Shown: positions 34,332 through 42,692, counted from the first letter of the stretch. The stretch: DNA of 64,000 nucleotides from Spectribacter hydrogenoxidans (GCF_031846275.1 NZ_JAVRIB010000001.1:248001-312000); one strand, 5' to 3'. Notes: a model not told the origin generated them from the letters alone. Translations and numbers: made by a program.

Positions 34332-34937
34332 ATGAAGCGGGCACTCATCGTTCTTGTCATTACCCTGATTGCGGCGCCGCCCGCTGGCGCCGAGGTCTAC
34401 CGCTGGGTGGACGACCGGGGCGTGACCCATTACAGCGATCAGCCGGTCAAGGGCGCCAGCAAGCCGGATCTTCCCAGGTTGCAGTCGATGCAGGCGCCCG
34501 CGGTGCCCGCAGGCAACGACAGCGGCGCGGCCATCGGCGAGGATTCCGGCGGCCTCAGTTTGGTCCGACCCGGCACCGACGAGACCTTCCGCGACGCCCG
34601 CGGTCTGGTGCCGGTGCAGGTGGAGCTGGAGCGCGAACTGGCCGAAGGCGAAACCCTGCAATACGTGCTGGACGGAGAACCGGTCGCTGGCGCGGACGGA
34701 CGCCGTACCAGCCTGCAGCTGCAGGGCGTGCCCCGCGGCACCCACGCCATCAGCGCCGTGATTCTGCGGGGTGAAGAGCCGGTTGCCCGCAGCCAGGCGG
34801 TGACCTTCCACATGAAGCCCCCGTCGGCCCTGTCCCCGGCCAATCGACAGGACGTCGACGCCGGCGCACCGACTGCCCCGGGCAGCACGGGCGCCGCCGG
34901 CGCGCCTGCGGCACCCCGCCTGGGCGGCGGACCCTGA
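34332..34937 (+). CDS. DUF4124 domain-containing periplasmic protein
   Basis: A 201-residue secreted protein. Residues 1-20 are a signal peptide (ALIVLVITLIAAPPAGA), followed by the DUF4124 motif EVYRWVDDRGVTHYSDQPV (21-39), then a linker, a beta-rich region (TLQYVLDGEPVAG) and a Pro/Ala/Gly-rich tail. The same type of protein lies between glnA and ntrB in many gammaproteobacteria, but no biochemical role is established. The ATG at 34332 is chosen because it gives the signal peptide. Confidence 0.85.
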   Translation: MKRALIVLVITLIAAPPAGAEVYRWVDDRGVTHYSDQPVKGASKPDLPRLQSMQAPAVPAGNDSGAAIGEDSGGLSLVRPGTDETFRDARGLVPVQVELERELAEGETLQYVLDGEPVAGADGRRTSLQLQGVPRGTHAISAVILRGEEPVARSQAVTFHMKPPSALSPANRQDVDAGAPTAPGSTGAAGAPAAPRLGGGP

Positions 34938-34974
34938 CCCAGGCCCTCAACGCATCGGCAGACTCGGCAGATAT

Positions 34975-34989
34975 GCACTAATATGGTGC
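34975..34989. promoter_or_regulatory. NtrC binding site upstream of ntrB
   Basis: GCACTAATATGGTGC (GCAC-N7-GTGC) is preceded by T, making the left half a full TGCAC. It lies 70-84 bases before the ntrB ATG, where NtrC would repress or tune a vegetative promoter, as in the enteric glnL promoter. No sigma-54 element is seen next to it. Confidence 0.7.
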
Positions 34990-35058
34990 GACTCGGCCAG
35001 CCGCTGATCGGCATCACGCCGTTTCCGGGCTGGCCCCGCTTTTGCTTGCGGATGAACC

Positions 35059-36138
35059 ATGAGCGTCCCCGTGTCGTACCAAGCCCCGTCTGCCGACATC
35101 CTGTTCGACAATCTCGCCACGGCGGTGATCTGCCTGGACGAGAATCTGCGCGTGTGGGCGATCAACCCGGCGGCGGAAGTCCTGTTCGGTGTCAGCGCCC
35201 GCCACAGCCGCGGGCTGCGCGTCGACCGTGCCATCGTCGCCCTGGCCTGTCAGCGCGAGCGTCTGGAACAGGCGCTGAGCGAGGGGGCGGCCTACACTGA
35301 GCGGGAATTGCGGCTGCCGCACAGCGGCGGCAGCGACGGGGTCACAGTGGATTGCACCGTCACCCCCTTTTCCCACGGGGATCAGCCGGCGCTGGCACTG
35401 GAGTTCCTGGCGCTGGACCGCCATCTGCGCATTTCCCGCGACGACCAGATGCGCAACCAGAACCTGGCCAACCGGGAAATGCTTCGTGGTCTGGCGCACG
35501 AGATCAAGAATCCGCTGGGCGGCCTGCGGGGCGCCGCCCAGTTGCTGGAACGCGAGATCGCCGACCGCGATCTGAGCGACTACACCAGCGTGATCATCCG
35601 CGAGGCCGACCGCCTGCAGAACCTGGTGGACGGGATGCTCGGGCCGCGCCAGCCTCCGGAGCTTGTGGACCTGAACATCCACGAGGCCCTCGAGCATGTC
35701 CGCCGTCTGCTGGCGGCCGATCTGCCGCCGGGCGTGACCCTCACGCGCGATTACGATCCCAGTCTGCCGCGGCTGCGGGCCGACCGTGAACAACTGATCC
35801 AGGTCCTGTTCAACCTGGTCGGCAATGCCGCCCAGGCGGTGGGCGAGGCGGGCAGCATCCTGCTGCGGACCCGGGCCCAGCGGTTGTTCACCATCGGCGG
35901 CCATCAGCACCGGCTGGTGATCCGCATCGACGTGGTGGACGATGGCCCCGGCATCACCGAGGATCTGCTGCCCCGCATCTTCCTTCCGATGGTGACCTCG
36001 CGCGCCGAGGGCACGGGCATGGGTCTGCCCATCGCCCAGTACCTGGTACATCTGCACGGCGGCATCATCGAATGCGAATCCCGCCCCGGTGACACCACGT
36101 TTTCGGTTTTCCTGCCCCTGGAGACGGCCGATGAATGA
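35059..36138 (+). CDS. glnL: Nitrogen sensor histidine kinase NtrB
   Basis: Phosphorylates NtrC under nitrogen limitation and dephosphorylates it when PII is bound. 359 residues: PAS domain at about 12-110, HisKA with the phospho-acceptor His147 in RGLAHEIKNPLGGLRGAAQLL, and the HATPase domain with N (LVGNAAQAV), G1 (VDDGPGIT) and G2 (GTGMGLPI) boxes. No membrane segment, as expected of a cytosolic sensor. It overlaps ntrC by 8 bases. Confidence 0.96.
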   Translation: MSVPVSYQAPSADILFDNLATAVICLDENLRVWAINPAAEVLFGVSARHSRGLRVDRAIVALACQRERLEQALSEGAAYTERELRLPHSGGSDGVTVDCTVTPFSHGDQPALALEFLALDRHLRISRDDQMRNQNLANREMLRGLAHEIKNPLGGLRGAAQLLEREIADRDLSDYTSVIIREADRLQNLVDGMLGPRQPPELVDLNIHEALEHVRRLLAADLPPGVTLTRDYDPSLPRLRADREQLIQVLFNLVGNAAQAVGEAGSILLRTRAQRLFTIGGHQHRLVIRIDVVDDGPGITEDLLPRIFLPMVTSRAEGTGMGLPIAQYLVHLHGGIIECESRPGDTTFSVFLPLETADE

Positions 36139-37570
36139 ACGGCCCCTCAGCGCTTGGGTGGTGGATGATGACGATTCCATCCGCTGGGTGCTGGAACGCG
36201 CCCTGACCGGTGCCGGCATCGCCACCCGCAGTTTCGCCGGCGGCATCGAGTTGCTGGAGGCCCTGACCGGCGAGCAACCGGATGTCCTGATTACCGACGT
36301 CCGCATGCCGGGCATCGACGGCCTGGAGTTGCTGGAGCGCGTGTGCGCATCTCACCCTTCGCTACCCATCATCATCATCACCGCGCATTCCGACTTGGAC
36401 AGCGCGGTCTCCGCCTATCGCGGCGGTGCCTTCGAGTATCTCCCCAAGCCGTTCGACCTGGACGAAGCGGTGGACCTGGTACGCCGGGCGGCTGCGGCCG
36501 CGGACGACAGTGGCGCCCAGCTGCGACCCGCAGTGAGCGGCGGCCACGCTATCATTGGCGAGGCACCGGCCATGCAGGAGGTGTTTCGCGCCATCGGCCG
36601 CTTGTCCGGCTCCAACATCACCGTCATGGTCACCGGTGAGTCCGGGACCGGCAAGGAACTGGTGGCCCAGGCGCTGCACGAACACAGTCCGCGCGCCGCC
36701 CAGCCGTTCATCGCCGTGAACACCGCCGCCATTCCCAAGGACCTGATGGAATCGGAGTTCTTCGGTCACGAGAAGGGCGCATTCACCGGCGCGGCAGGGC
36801 AGCGGCGCGGGCGCTTCGAGCAGGCCAACGGCGGTACCCTGTTCCTGGACGAGATCGGCGACATGCCGCCGGAACTGCAAACGCGCCTGCTGCGAGTGCT
36901 GCAGGACGGTCAGTTCTACCGCGTGGGGGGGCACAGTGCCATATCCGTGGACGTGCGTATCATCGCCGCCACCCACCAGGATCTGGAGAAGGAGGTCGCC
37001 CGCGGCGCGTTCCGCGAAGACCTCTACCACCGCCTCAACGTCATCCGGCTGCGGGTGCCGCCCCTGCGCGAACGCCGCGAGGACATTGTCCTGCTGCTGG
37101 ATTTCTTTCTGGATAGGGCTGCCCGCGAACTGGATGCCGAGATCAAGCACCTGCACTCGGACGCGGCTGAATTCCTCGTCGCCCTGGACTGGCCGGGCAA
37201 TGTGCGGCAACTGGAAAACCTTTGCCGCTGGCTTACCGTCATGGCCCCTGGCCGGGAGGTGATGCTGGACGATCTGCCCGACGAACTGCGTGGCGCCGAA
37301 GCCGCCAGTTCAGTGCCGGCTGGCAACGGGACCACCACCGCCGAGACCGGCAGCGGCCCCTGGGACGAACAGCTGGCCCGCTGGGCCCAGCGTCGCCTGG
37401 CCGAGGGCGGTGACCACATTCTCGATGAAGCGCTACCCAGTTTCGAGCGGGTGATGATCCGTACCGCCCTGGCGCGAACCGGCGGTCACCGGCAGGAAGC
37501 GGCCCGATTGCTGGGGTGGGGTCGCAACACCCTGACCCGCAAGATCAAGGAACTGAACATGGAGTTATGA
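36131..37570 (+). CDS. glnG: Nitrogen regulator NtrC
   Basis: Sigma-54 activator of nitrogen genes. 479 residues: receiver domain with phospho-acceptor Asp56 in LITDVRMPG, AAA+ domain with GESGTGKE, GAFTGA (sigma-54 contact) and GGTLFLDEIGDMP, and a C-terminal Fis-type HTH GHRQEAARLLGWGRNTLTRK. The ATG at 36131 is used because the protein then starts MNERPLSAWVVDDDDS; a longer reading has no homology. Its own sites are seen at 32605 and 34975, so it feeds back on glnA and ntrBC. Confidence 0.97.
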   Translation: MNERPLSAWVVDDDDSIRWVLERALTGAGIATRSFAGGIELLEALTGEQPDVLITDVRMPGIDGLELLERVCASHPSLPIIIITAHSDLDSAVSAYRGGAFEYLPKPFDLDEAVDLVRRAAAAADDSGAQLRPAVSGGHAIIGEAPAMQEVFRAIGRLSGSNITVMVTGESGTGKELVAQALHEHSPRAAQPFIAVNTAAIPKDLMESEFFGHEKGAFTGAAGQRRGRFEQANGGTLFLDEIGDMPPELQTRLLRVLQDGQFYRVGGHSAISVDVRIIAATHQDLEKEVARGAFREDLYHRLNVIRLRVPPLRERREDIVLLLDFFLDRAARELDAEIKHLHSDAAEFLVALDWPGNVRQLENLCRWLTVMAPGREVMLDDLPDELRGAEAASSVPAGNGTTTAETGSGPWDEQLARWAQRRLAEGGDHILDEALPSFERVMIRTALARTGGHRQEAARLLGWGRNTLTRKIKELNMEL

Positions 37571-38695
37571 CGGCCGTCGCCATCCGCGCGTACTGAGTAA
37601 CCAGCGTGCTGCTTCGGCCCCGGCCTCCCGCAGCCAGTATTCCGCCTCGCGCTGTGCGGTTTCCGCATCTCCGGCGAGATCCGCCAGCGACCACAGGGCC
37701 TCGAAACGTTCGGCCAGCGCTGCCCGGGCCCCGGCCTCGATGTCGCCTGCCACCAGCAGCGCCGGCAGGCCCTGACCTGCGGCCAGGTCGGCCACCGCGG
37801 CAGGCAGCTTGCCGTGCAGGGTCTGCCCGTCGGCCCGGCCCTCCCCCGTGATCACCGCCGCCGCCCCGGTCAGAACCTGTTCCAGCCCGGCCAGTTCGAG
37901 CATGGCAGGTGCCCCCGCAACCAACCTTCCACCCAGACAGGCCAGCGCAAACCCGAGGCCGCCGGCCGCCCCGGCACCGGGTTGTCCGCCGATGGCAACC
38001 GCGTCGAGCTGTTCGGTCAGATGCGCCAGACCCTGTTCGACCTCGCGCAGCATGGCCGGCGTCAAACCCTTCTGCGGGCCGTACACTCGGGTGGCGCCGT
38101 GCGGTCCGCCCAGCGGATTGTTCACGTCGCAGAGCACGGTCAGCGACAGATCGGGTGGCAGGGCGGGGGCCGTCACGTACGGGCACCGACACAGGCCGGC
38201 AAGATCCGGAGTTACCGGATCGCCTGCCCCGTCCTCGGCCCGCCCGCCCAGGGCCAGCAGTAATCCCAGGCCCCCGTCGTTGCAGGCACTGCCGCCCAGC
38301 GACACCGTGATCCGTCGATGTCCCGCCGCCAGTACCGGCTGCAGCAATTCGCCGAGGCCGGCGCTGCCGCGCTCGTCCAGCGGTGGATGGCCGGCAGCAT
38401 CGATCAGCCCCAGGCCCAGCACTTCCGCGGATTCCACGAATGCCCCGTCCGGACCCAGATCCAGCCACCGGGCATGGACCGGTCGACCGTGCACCCCCGT
38501 GACCTCGGCATGATGCAACCGGGCATCCGACCGGGCCGCGGCCACGCAATCCAGACTGCCCTCACCGCCGTCGGCCAGCCCCAGGCAGCAGGTGTCGAAT
38601 TCGCCCACCCGATTCAACCCCGCCGCCAGACATGTCGCCACTGCCGAGGCCGGCAGGCAGCCCTTAAAGCTGTCCGGGGCGATCACGATGCGCAT
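37565..38695 (-). CDS. Glycerate kinase (GlxK/GarK type)
   Basis: Phosphorylates D-glycerate with ATP (2-phosphoglycerate-forming in this family). 376 residues starting MRIVIAPDSFKGCLPASAVA, then GLADGGEGSLD, SLGGSACNDGGLGLLLALG and YGPQKGLTP, with GAAGGLGFAL and ITGEGRADGQTL near the end, all family-typical. It overlaps the last 6 bases of ntrC from the other strand. Glycerate could come from glyoxylate or from hydrolysis of glucosylglycerate, whose synthesis genes lie at 49.9-51.9 kb (inference). Confidence 0.94.
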   Translation of the reverse strand: MRIVIAPDSFKGCLPASAVATCLAAGLNRVGEFDTCCLGLADGGEGSLDCVAAARSDARLHHAEVTGVHGRPVHARWLDLGPDGAFVESAEVLGLGLIDAAGHPPLDERGSAGLGELLQPVLAAGHRRITVSLGGSACNDGGLGLLLALGGRAEDGAGDPVTPDLAGLCRCPYVTAPALPPDLSLTVLCDVNNPLGGPHGATRVYGPQKGLTPAMLREVEQGLAHLTEQLDAVAIGGQPGAGAAGGLGFALACLGGRLVAGAPAMLELAGLEQVLTGAAAVITGEGRADGQTLHGKLPAAVADLAAGQGLPALLVAGDIEAGARAALAERFEALWSLADLAGDAETAQREAEYWLREAGAEAARWLLSTRGWRRPS

Positions 38696-38791
38696 GAAGG
38701 TGTCGGGCCTGCCGGGTGGATGTGAAAACCGATTCTGCCCGGCCCGCCGCAACAGGACCAGTGCCGCGGCGGCGGGGCCCCGGCCGGTCTG

Positions 38792-38797
38792 TATAAT
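38792..38797 (+). promoter_or_regulatory. Possible -10 element for fleQ
   Basis: A perfect TATAAT lies 68 bases before the fleQ ATG in an otherwise GC-rich stretch. No convincing -35 is seen 16-18 bases upstream (GGCGGG), so this is a tentative sigma-70 promoter, possibly needing an activator. Confidence 0.35.
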
Positions 38798-38865
38798 CGG
38801 TGGCAACTGCGACAGACAATCCCGGGCACCAGGATCGCCCCGGACAAGTCGCGGTGGGGGGACGC

Positions 38866-40299
38866 ATGGTCGGGAATCCCGCACACGAACAGGAAGAGCG
38901 CATGCTGGTAGTGGGCGCGGAACTCGACGCGGCCCGCTCGATCATGGACATGCTCGGCTTCCTCAAGCGCCGTCCGGCATTCGTGACCTTCGATGATCTG
39001 GCCGACGAACTCGAGACCGAGTCGCTGCCGTTCTCTGCCGCGGCCCTGGTATCCGACGGCCGTGTGGGGCTGGGTGAGTATCAACCGGCGATCGACGGTC
39101 TGGCCGCGCGGCTGCCCACCCTGCTGGTGCTGGATTACCCTCGCGGCGACGGCGACGACCGTTACCGGCACGGCAAGGCCGCCGGGTTCGCCAGCTGCAT
39201 GCATGCGCCGATCGCGCTCAACCAGCTGCGCTTCGAGCTGGACCGGCTGCCCGCGCCGCGGGGCAATGGCCGCGCGGTGCGGCGTCCCCGGCCGCAGCAC
39301 ACCCTGGTCGGCCAGAGCTATCCCATGCGTCGGGTCCGGCAGCTGATCGAGCGGGTGGCGGCCACCGATGCCAGCGTGCTGATCCTGGGTGAATCCGGGA
39401 CCGGCAAGGAACTGGTTGCCCGGGAAGTGCATCGGACTTCCAACCGTTCTGCCGGGGCCTTCGTGCCGCTCAACTGCGGCGCCATTCCCCGCGATCTGCT
39501 GGAGTCGGAGCTGTTCGGGCACGAGAAGGGCGCCTTTACCGGTGCCATCACCGCCCGTCCCGGCCGGTTCGAGATGGCCGAGGGTGGCACTCTGTTTCTG
39601 GACGAGATCGGGGACATGAGTCTGGACATGCAGGTGAAGGTGCTGCGGGTGCTGCAGGAGCAGACCTTCGAGCGGGTGGGCAGCAACAAGACGCTGACCG
39701 CCGACGTTCGCATCCTGGCGGCGACCCACCGGGATCTGGAGGCCGAGATCGAGCGCGGCAACTTCCGCGAGGATTTGTACTACCGGCTTAACGTTTTCCC
39801 CATCGAGGTCCCCCCGCTACGGGATCGCCCGGAGGACGTGGAACCGATCGTCGGCAGCATCCTCGCGCGGCTGGAGGCGGAGGACGGCATCAGCCTGGAC
39901 TTCACCGACCAGGCCCTGGCCGCACTGGCGTCCTACCGCTGGCCGGGCAATGTCCGTGAGCTGGGCAATATCGTCGAACGCCTGCGCATTCTCTACCCTG
40001 GTGAGCGGGTGGACATCGACCGCCTGCCGGGGCGCATCCTCGGCGAGGACAACGTGGTGCTCGTCCCGCACGATGACATCCGCAACATGGAACGGGCACC
40101 GGGTGACGTGATCAATGGCGTGCGTCTGACTTCGGCCGGGGTGGATCTGCGTGCCCTGACCACCCGTCTGGAGGTGCGCCTGATCACCCAGGCCCTGTCG
40201 CTCAATGACGGGGTGGTGGCCCGGGCCGCGAAGATGCTGGGCCTGCGCCGGACCACCCTGGTCGAGAAGATGCGCAAGTACGACATCAGCAGCGACTAG
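38866..40299 (+). CDS. fleQ: FleQ-like sigma-54 activator
   Basis: A 477-residue NtrC-family regulator best matching FleQ, the flagellar master regulator. The N-terminal domain (10-130) has a receiver shape but no phospho-acceptor Asp, as in FleQ. The AAA+ domain has LGESGTGKE, GAFTGAITARPGRFE and GGTLFLDEIGDMS; the C-terminus DLRALTTRLEVRLITQAL and VVARAAKMLGLRRTTLVEKMRKY is the FleQ HTH. The LFRS motif that contacts cyclic di-GMP in Pseudomonas FleQ is not conserved just before the AAA+ domain (QHTLVG instead). Start ATG 38866 follows GGGGGGA. Downstream are fleN- and fliA-like genes. Confidence 0.85.
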   Translation: MVGNPAHEQEERMLVVGAELDAARSIMDMLGFLKRRPAFVTFDDLADELETESLPFSAAALVSDGRVGLGEYQPAIDGLAARLPTLLVLDYPRGDGDDRYRHGKAAGFASCMHAPIALNQLRFELDRLPAPRGNGRAVRRPRPQHTLVGQSYPMRRVRQLIERVAATDASVLILGESGTGKELVAREVHRTSNRSAGAFVPLNCGAIPRDLLESELFGHEKGAFTGAITARPGRFEMAEGGTLFLDEIGDMSLDMQVKVLRVLQEQTFERVGSNKTLTADVRILAATHRDLEAEIERGNFREDLYYRLNVFPIEVPPLRDRPEDVEPIVGSILARLEAEDGISLDFTDQALAALASYRWPGNVRELGNIVERLRILYPGERVDIDRLPGRILGEDNVVLVPHDDIRNMERAPGDVINGVRLTSAGVDLRALTTRLEVRLITQALSLNDGVVARAAKMLGLRRTTLVEKMRKYDISSD

Positions 40300-40546
40300 C
40301 GCAACTCACGGCGGCACTCGTCGCTCGTTTGCCAGGCCGTCATTCCCGCGCGCTTATTCCTGGCCCGCCATGCGCAAGGACGCTGACGCCGGCTGCCCGG
40401 ACCCGATCCGATCGACCGCCCGAATTCCGTCGCCCGCAGGCCAAACCGCCATCAAACCGTCGGACGGCGGCCGCAGAGGCCGTCGGGAAATTGACGAACT
40501 CCATCGTCGAAAATCCCAGGCCATTGATTTCATGAGATAAAAAAAT
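40300..40546. other. Non-coding leader region upstream of the Fis-HTH gene
   Basis: No convincing gene occupies the 315 bases between fleQ and the next start. It holds a hairpin GACGGC/GCCGTC (40463-40484) with an inner GGCC/GGCC pairing, a small repeat GACGA/TCGTC near 40493-40509, and an A-run just before the sigma-54 promoter. This is the place where FleQ or IHF would be expected to bind; no specific site can be named. Confidence 0.5.
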
Positions 40547-40562
40547 CGGCATACCGATTGCT
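40547..40562 (+). promoter_or_regulatory. Sigma-54 promoter of the Fis-HTH/fleN/fliA operon
   Basis: CGGCATACCGATTGCT has GG and GC ten bases apart and matches TGGCAC-N5-TTGCW at nearly every position. It starts transcription about 40 bases before the Fis-HTH start. FleQ, encoded directly upstream, is the natural activator. Confidence 0.78.
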
Positions 40563-40614
40563 CCCCCTATTGTGTCGGCCGAAAGCGCGGCCGGCGTCGA
40601 AGGAGCAGACGGAT

Positions 40615-41055
40615 ATGACGCAAAGCCAGACTTCATTGACGATCACACCCAGCCCGATGCCGGGTGTGATGCCGCGTGCCGTGAGCCTGCTTCGTCGCCA
40701 TGCCGACGGCCGTCCCCCGCAGTTGACCGAGGCCGCGCGGCGCCAGCTCGAGGCCCATGCCTGGACCAGTGATGCGGCGCTTGAGCGTTGCCTGCAGCGT
40801 GCGCTGGTGCTCTGCGACGGCCGCGCGATCGAACCCCGTCATCTGGGCTTGTCCGGCTCGGCCGGCGACCATCTGCGTCAGGAGCAGCGGCGCATTCTCA
40901 ACAGCCTGCGTGCCGCCCGTGGCCTGCGCCGCGACGCTGCCGCGCGTCTGGGCATCGCGCCGCGTGTGCTGCGCCTGAAGCTGGCCGAACTCAAGGCCCG
41001 GGGCATCCCCCTGCCGGCGTTCGCGCCGGACGAGGCCGAGCTGCGTCATGAATAG
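40615..41055 (+). CDS. Stand-alone Fis-type HTH protein, FleR-like C-terminal remnant
   Basis: A 146-residue protein. Residues 40-85 (LTEAARRQLEAHAW, then ALERCLQRALVLCDGRAIEP) match the last helical part of an NtrC-type AAA+ domain, and residues 95-130 (RRILNSLRAARGLRRDAAARLGIAPRVLRLKLAELKARGI) the Fis HTH of FleR/FlgR activators. The whole ATPase core and receiver are absent, so it cannot open sigma-54 promoters. It has a proper GGAG site 9 bases before the ATG, a sigma-54 promoter, and overlaps fleN by 8 bases. It may be a DNA-binding antagonist or a decaying gene; both remain open. Confidence 0.75.
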   Translation: MTQSQTSLTITPSPMPGVMPRAVSLLRRHADGRPPQLTEAARRQLEAHAWTSDAALERCLQRALVLCDGRAIEPRHLGLSGSAGDHLRQEQRRILNSLRAARGLRRDAAARLGIAPRVLRLKLAELKARGIPLPAFAPDEAELRHE

Positions 41056-41905
41056 CGCGCAGACGACCGCCAATCCGGAACCGGTCCAGGTGATCGCGGT
41101 GGCCGGCGCCGGCAATGGATCGGGCCGGACCAGCGTGGCGGTGAACCTGGCGGCGGCCCTGGCCAATCGCGGCCACCGCACCATGCTGCTGGACGGTGAT
41201 CCGGCGCTGGCCGACGTGGCTGCCGCGCTTGACCTGCATCCGCGTTACGGGCTGGCCGACGTGATCGCCGGTCGCTGCGATCTGGCCAGCATCCTGCTCG
41301 ACGGCCCCTCCGGTCTGCGGGTTGTGCCTGCGGGCGCGAACCAGAGCCGCCTGACCGCGTTGAGCGCCGCGCAGAGCCGCGGCCTGATTGCCGCCTTCAG
41401 CGATCTCGACGAAACCCCGGATGTGCTGGTGGTGGATACCGCTGCCGGCGCCGGGTCCGCCACCCGCCAGTTCATCCAGGCCGCCGGCGAAGTGCTGGTG
41501 GTGGTTGGCGGCGAATCGCCCGCGCTCCACCAGAACCGCGACCTGATCCGCGCGCTGGGTGGCCGCGCCGGCCATACCCGCTTTCGTGTGCTGGTCAACC
41601 GCTCGGACGACAGCTGCGGTGCCGAAGTGGCCGAGCGCCTGGCACGCCTGACCGAAGCCGAGGTCGAGGTAGCGCTGCATTACGTGGGGGCGATTCCCGA
41701 CGACCCGCAGATCGAACGCGCCCGGGCTCTGGGCCTGCCGGTGGTCAACGCGTTCGCCCACAGCCCGGCCGGCCGGGCCTACAAGCGCCTGGCCCGGCGC
41801 ATCGAATCCTGGGCGCCGCCCCCGCGACACCGCGGCGGCGCCGCTTTCTTCATTGAGCGGGTGATCCGCTCCCACCAGCCCATGCAATGCCAGGCCTCGA
41901 CCTGA
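41048..41905 (+). CDS. fleN: FleN/MinD-like P-loop ATPase with degraded Walker A
   Basis: A 285-residue ParA/MinD-family protein closest in form and context to FleN, the FleQ antagonist that sets flagellar number. NLAAALANRGHRTMLLDGDPALADV and LVVDTAAGAG (switch II) are clear, but the deviant Walker A KGGVGKT is replaced: VAGAGNGSGRTS has Gly for the signature Lys and Arg for the P-loop Lys (residue 27). ATP hydrolysis is therefore doubtful. The C-terminus has ARRIESWAPPPRHRGGAAFF, a basic amphipathic stretch that could bind membrane. flhF, its normal neighbour, is absent. Confidence 0.78.
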   Translation: MNSAQTTANPEPVQVIAVAGAGNGSGRTSVAVNLAAALANRGHRTMLLDGDPALADVAAALDLHPRYGLADVIAGRCDLASILLDGPSGLRVVPAGANQSRLTALSAAQSRGLIAAFSDLDETPDVLVVDTAAGAGSATRQFIQAAGEVLVVVGGESPALHQNRDLIRALGGRAGHTRFRVLVNRSDDSCGAEVAERLARLTEAEVEVALHYVGAIPDDPQIERARALGLPVVNAFAHSPAGRAYKRLARRIESWAPPPRHRGGAAFFIERVIRSHQPMQCQAST

Positions 41906-41925
41906 ACCAATCCGACGAGGGACTC

Positions 41926-42645
41926 ATGAAAACAGCCAATGCCATGTACGCGCCTGCGCAACAGTCCAATCCGCTGGTCGCCGAACATGTCGATCTGGTC
42001 AAGCGGATCGCCTATCGGCTGGTCAGCCGGCTGCCCGACTCGGTGCAGGTGGAAGACCTGATCCAGGCTGGCATGCTCGGTCTGCTGGAGGCTCACGAGC
42101 GCTACCGCGAGGGTGAGGGCGCCAGCTTCTCCACCTTCGCGGGCATCCGCATCCGTGGTGCCATGCTCGACGAGATTCGTCGTGGCGACTGGACCCCGCG
42201 GTCGGTACACCGCGCCGCCCGTGCCGTGGCCGATGCGCAGAGCACGGTGGAATCCCGCTGCGGCCGCGCTGCCGGCGAATGGGAAATTGCCGCCGAGATG
42301 GGCGTGAGCATGGCCGATCTGCGGCGCACGGTCAGCGATGCCTCGAGCGCCTATCTGACCAGCCTGGACGACGCCGGTCCCGACGATGCCACCACCGAGG
42401 TGCCCGCCGGGGACGCGACCAGCCCGCAGCAGCGGTTCGAGCGCGAAAGCCTGTTCCGGGCGGTGGTTGACGCCAGTGACACCCTGCCCGAGCGGGAGCG
42501 CCTGCTGATGACGCTCTACTACGACCAGGACCTCAATCTGCGCCAGATCGCCGAGCGGCTGGGTGTGTCCGAATCCCGGGCTTGCCAGCTGCATGGCCGC
42601 GCCATTGCCCGGGTGCGTGAGCGGCTGTTGGCCTGGGCGGCCTGA
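41926..42645 (+). CDS. fliA: Sigma factor FliA (sigma-28)
   Basis: RNA polymerase sigma factor for late flagellar genes. 239 residues, the family's length: region 2 HVDLVKRIAYRLVSRLPDSVQVEDLIQAGMLGLLEA, RIRGAMLDEIRRGDWTPRSVHR as in E. coli FliA, region 3, and region 4 LPERERLLMTLYYDQDLNLRQIAERLGVSESR. ATG 41926 has GAGG 6-9 bases upstream and follows fleN by 20 bases. FlgM, motility and chemotaxis genes are not in the window. An intrinsic terminator closes the operon. Confidence 0.9.
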   Translation: MKTANAMYAPAQQSNPLVAEHVDLVKRIAYRLVSRLPDSVQVEDLIQAGMLGLLEAHERYREGEGASFSTFAGIRIRGAMLDEIRRGDWTPRSVHRAARAVADAQSTVESRCGRAAGEWEIAAEMGVSMADLRRTVSDASSAYLTSLDDAGPDDATTEVPAGDATSPQQRFERESLFRAVVDASDTLPERERLLMTLYYDQDLNLRQIAERLGVSESRACQLHGRAIARVRERLLAWAA

Positions 42646-42692
42646 ATTTCCAAGTTGTTTTTTCTCGTTCGATCTTCTCCTCCCTCCTCCTC

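Noticed and set aside
34332..34937. DUF4124 gene as part of the glnA transcript
   Set aside because: A perfect intrinsic terminator lies between them, so simple co-transcription is unlikely except by read-through.
40340..40636. A 98-codon minus-strand frame in the fleQ/Fis-HTH gap
   Set aside because: No ribosome binding site, no similarity, and it covers the sigma-54 promoter region. Treated as non-coding.
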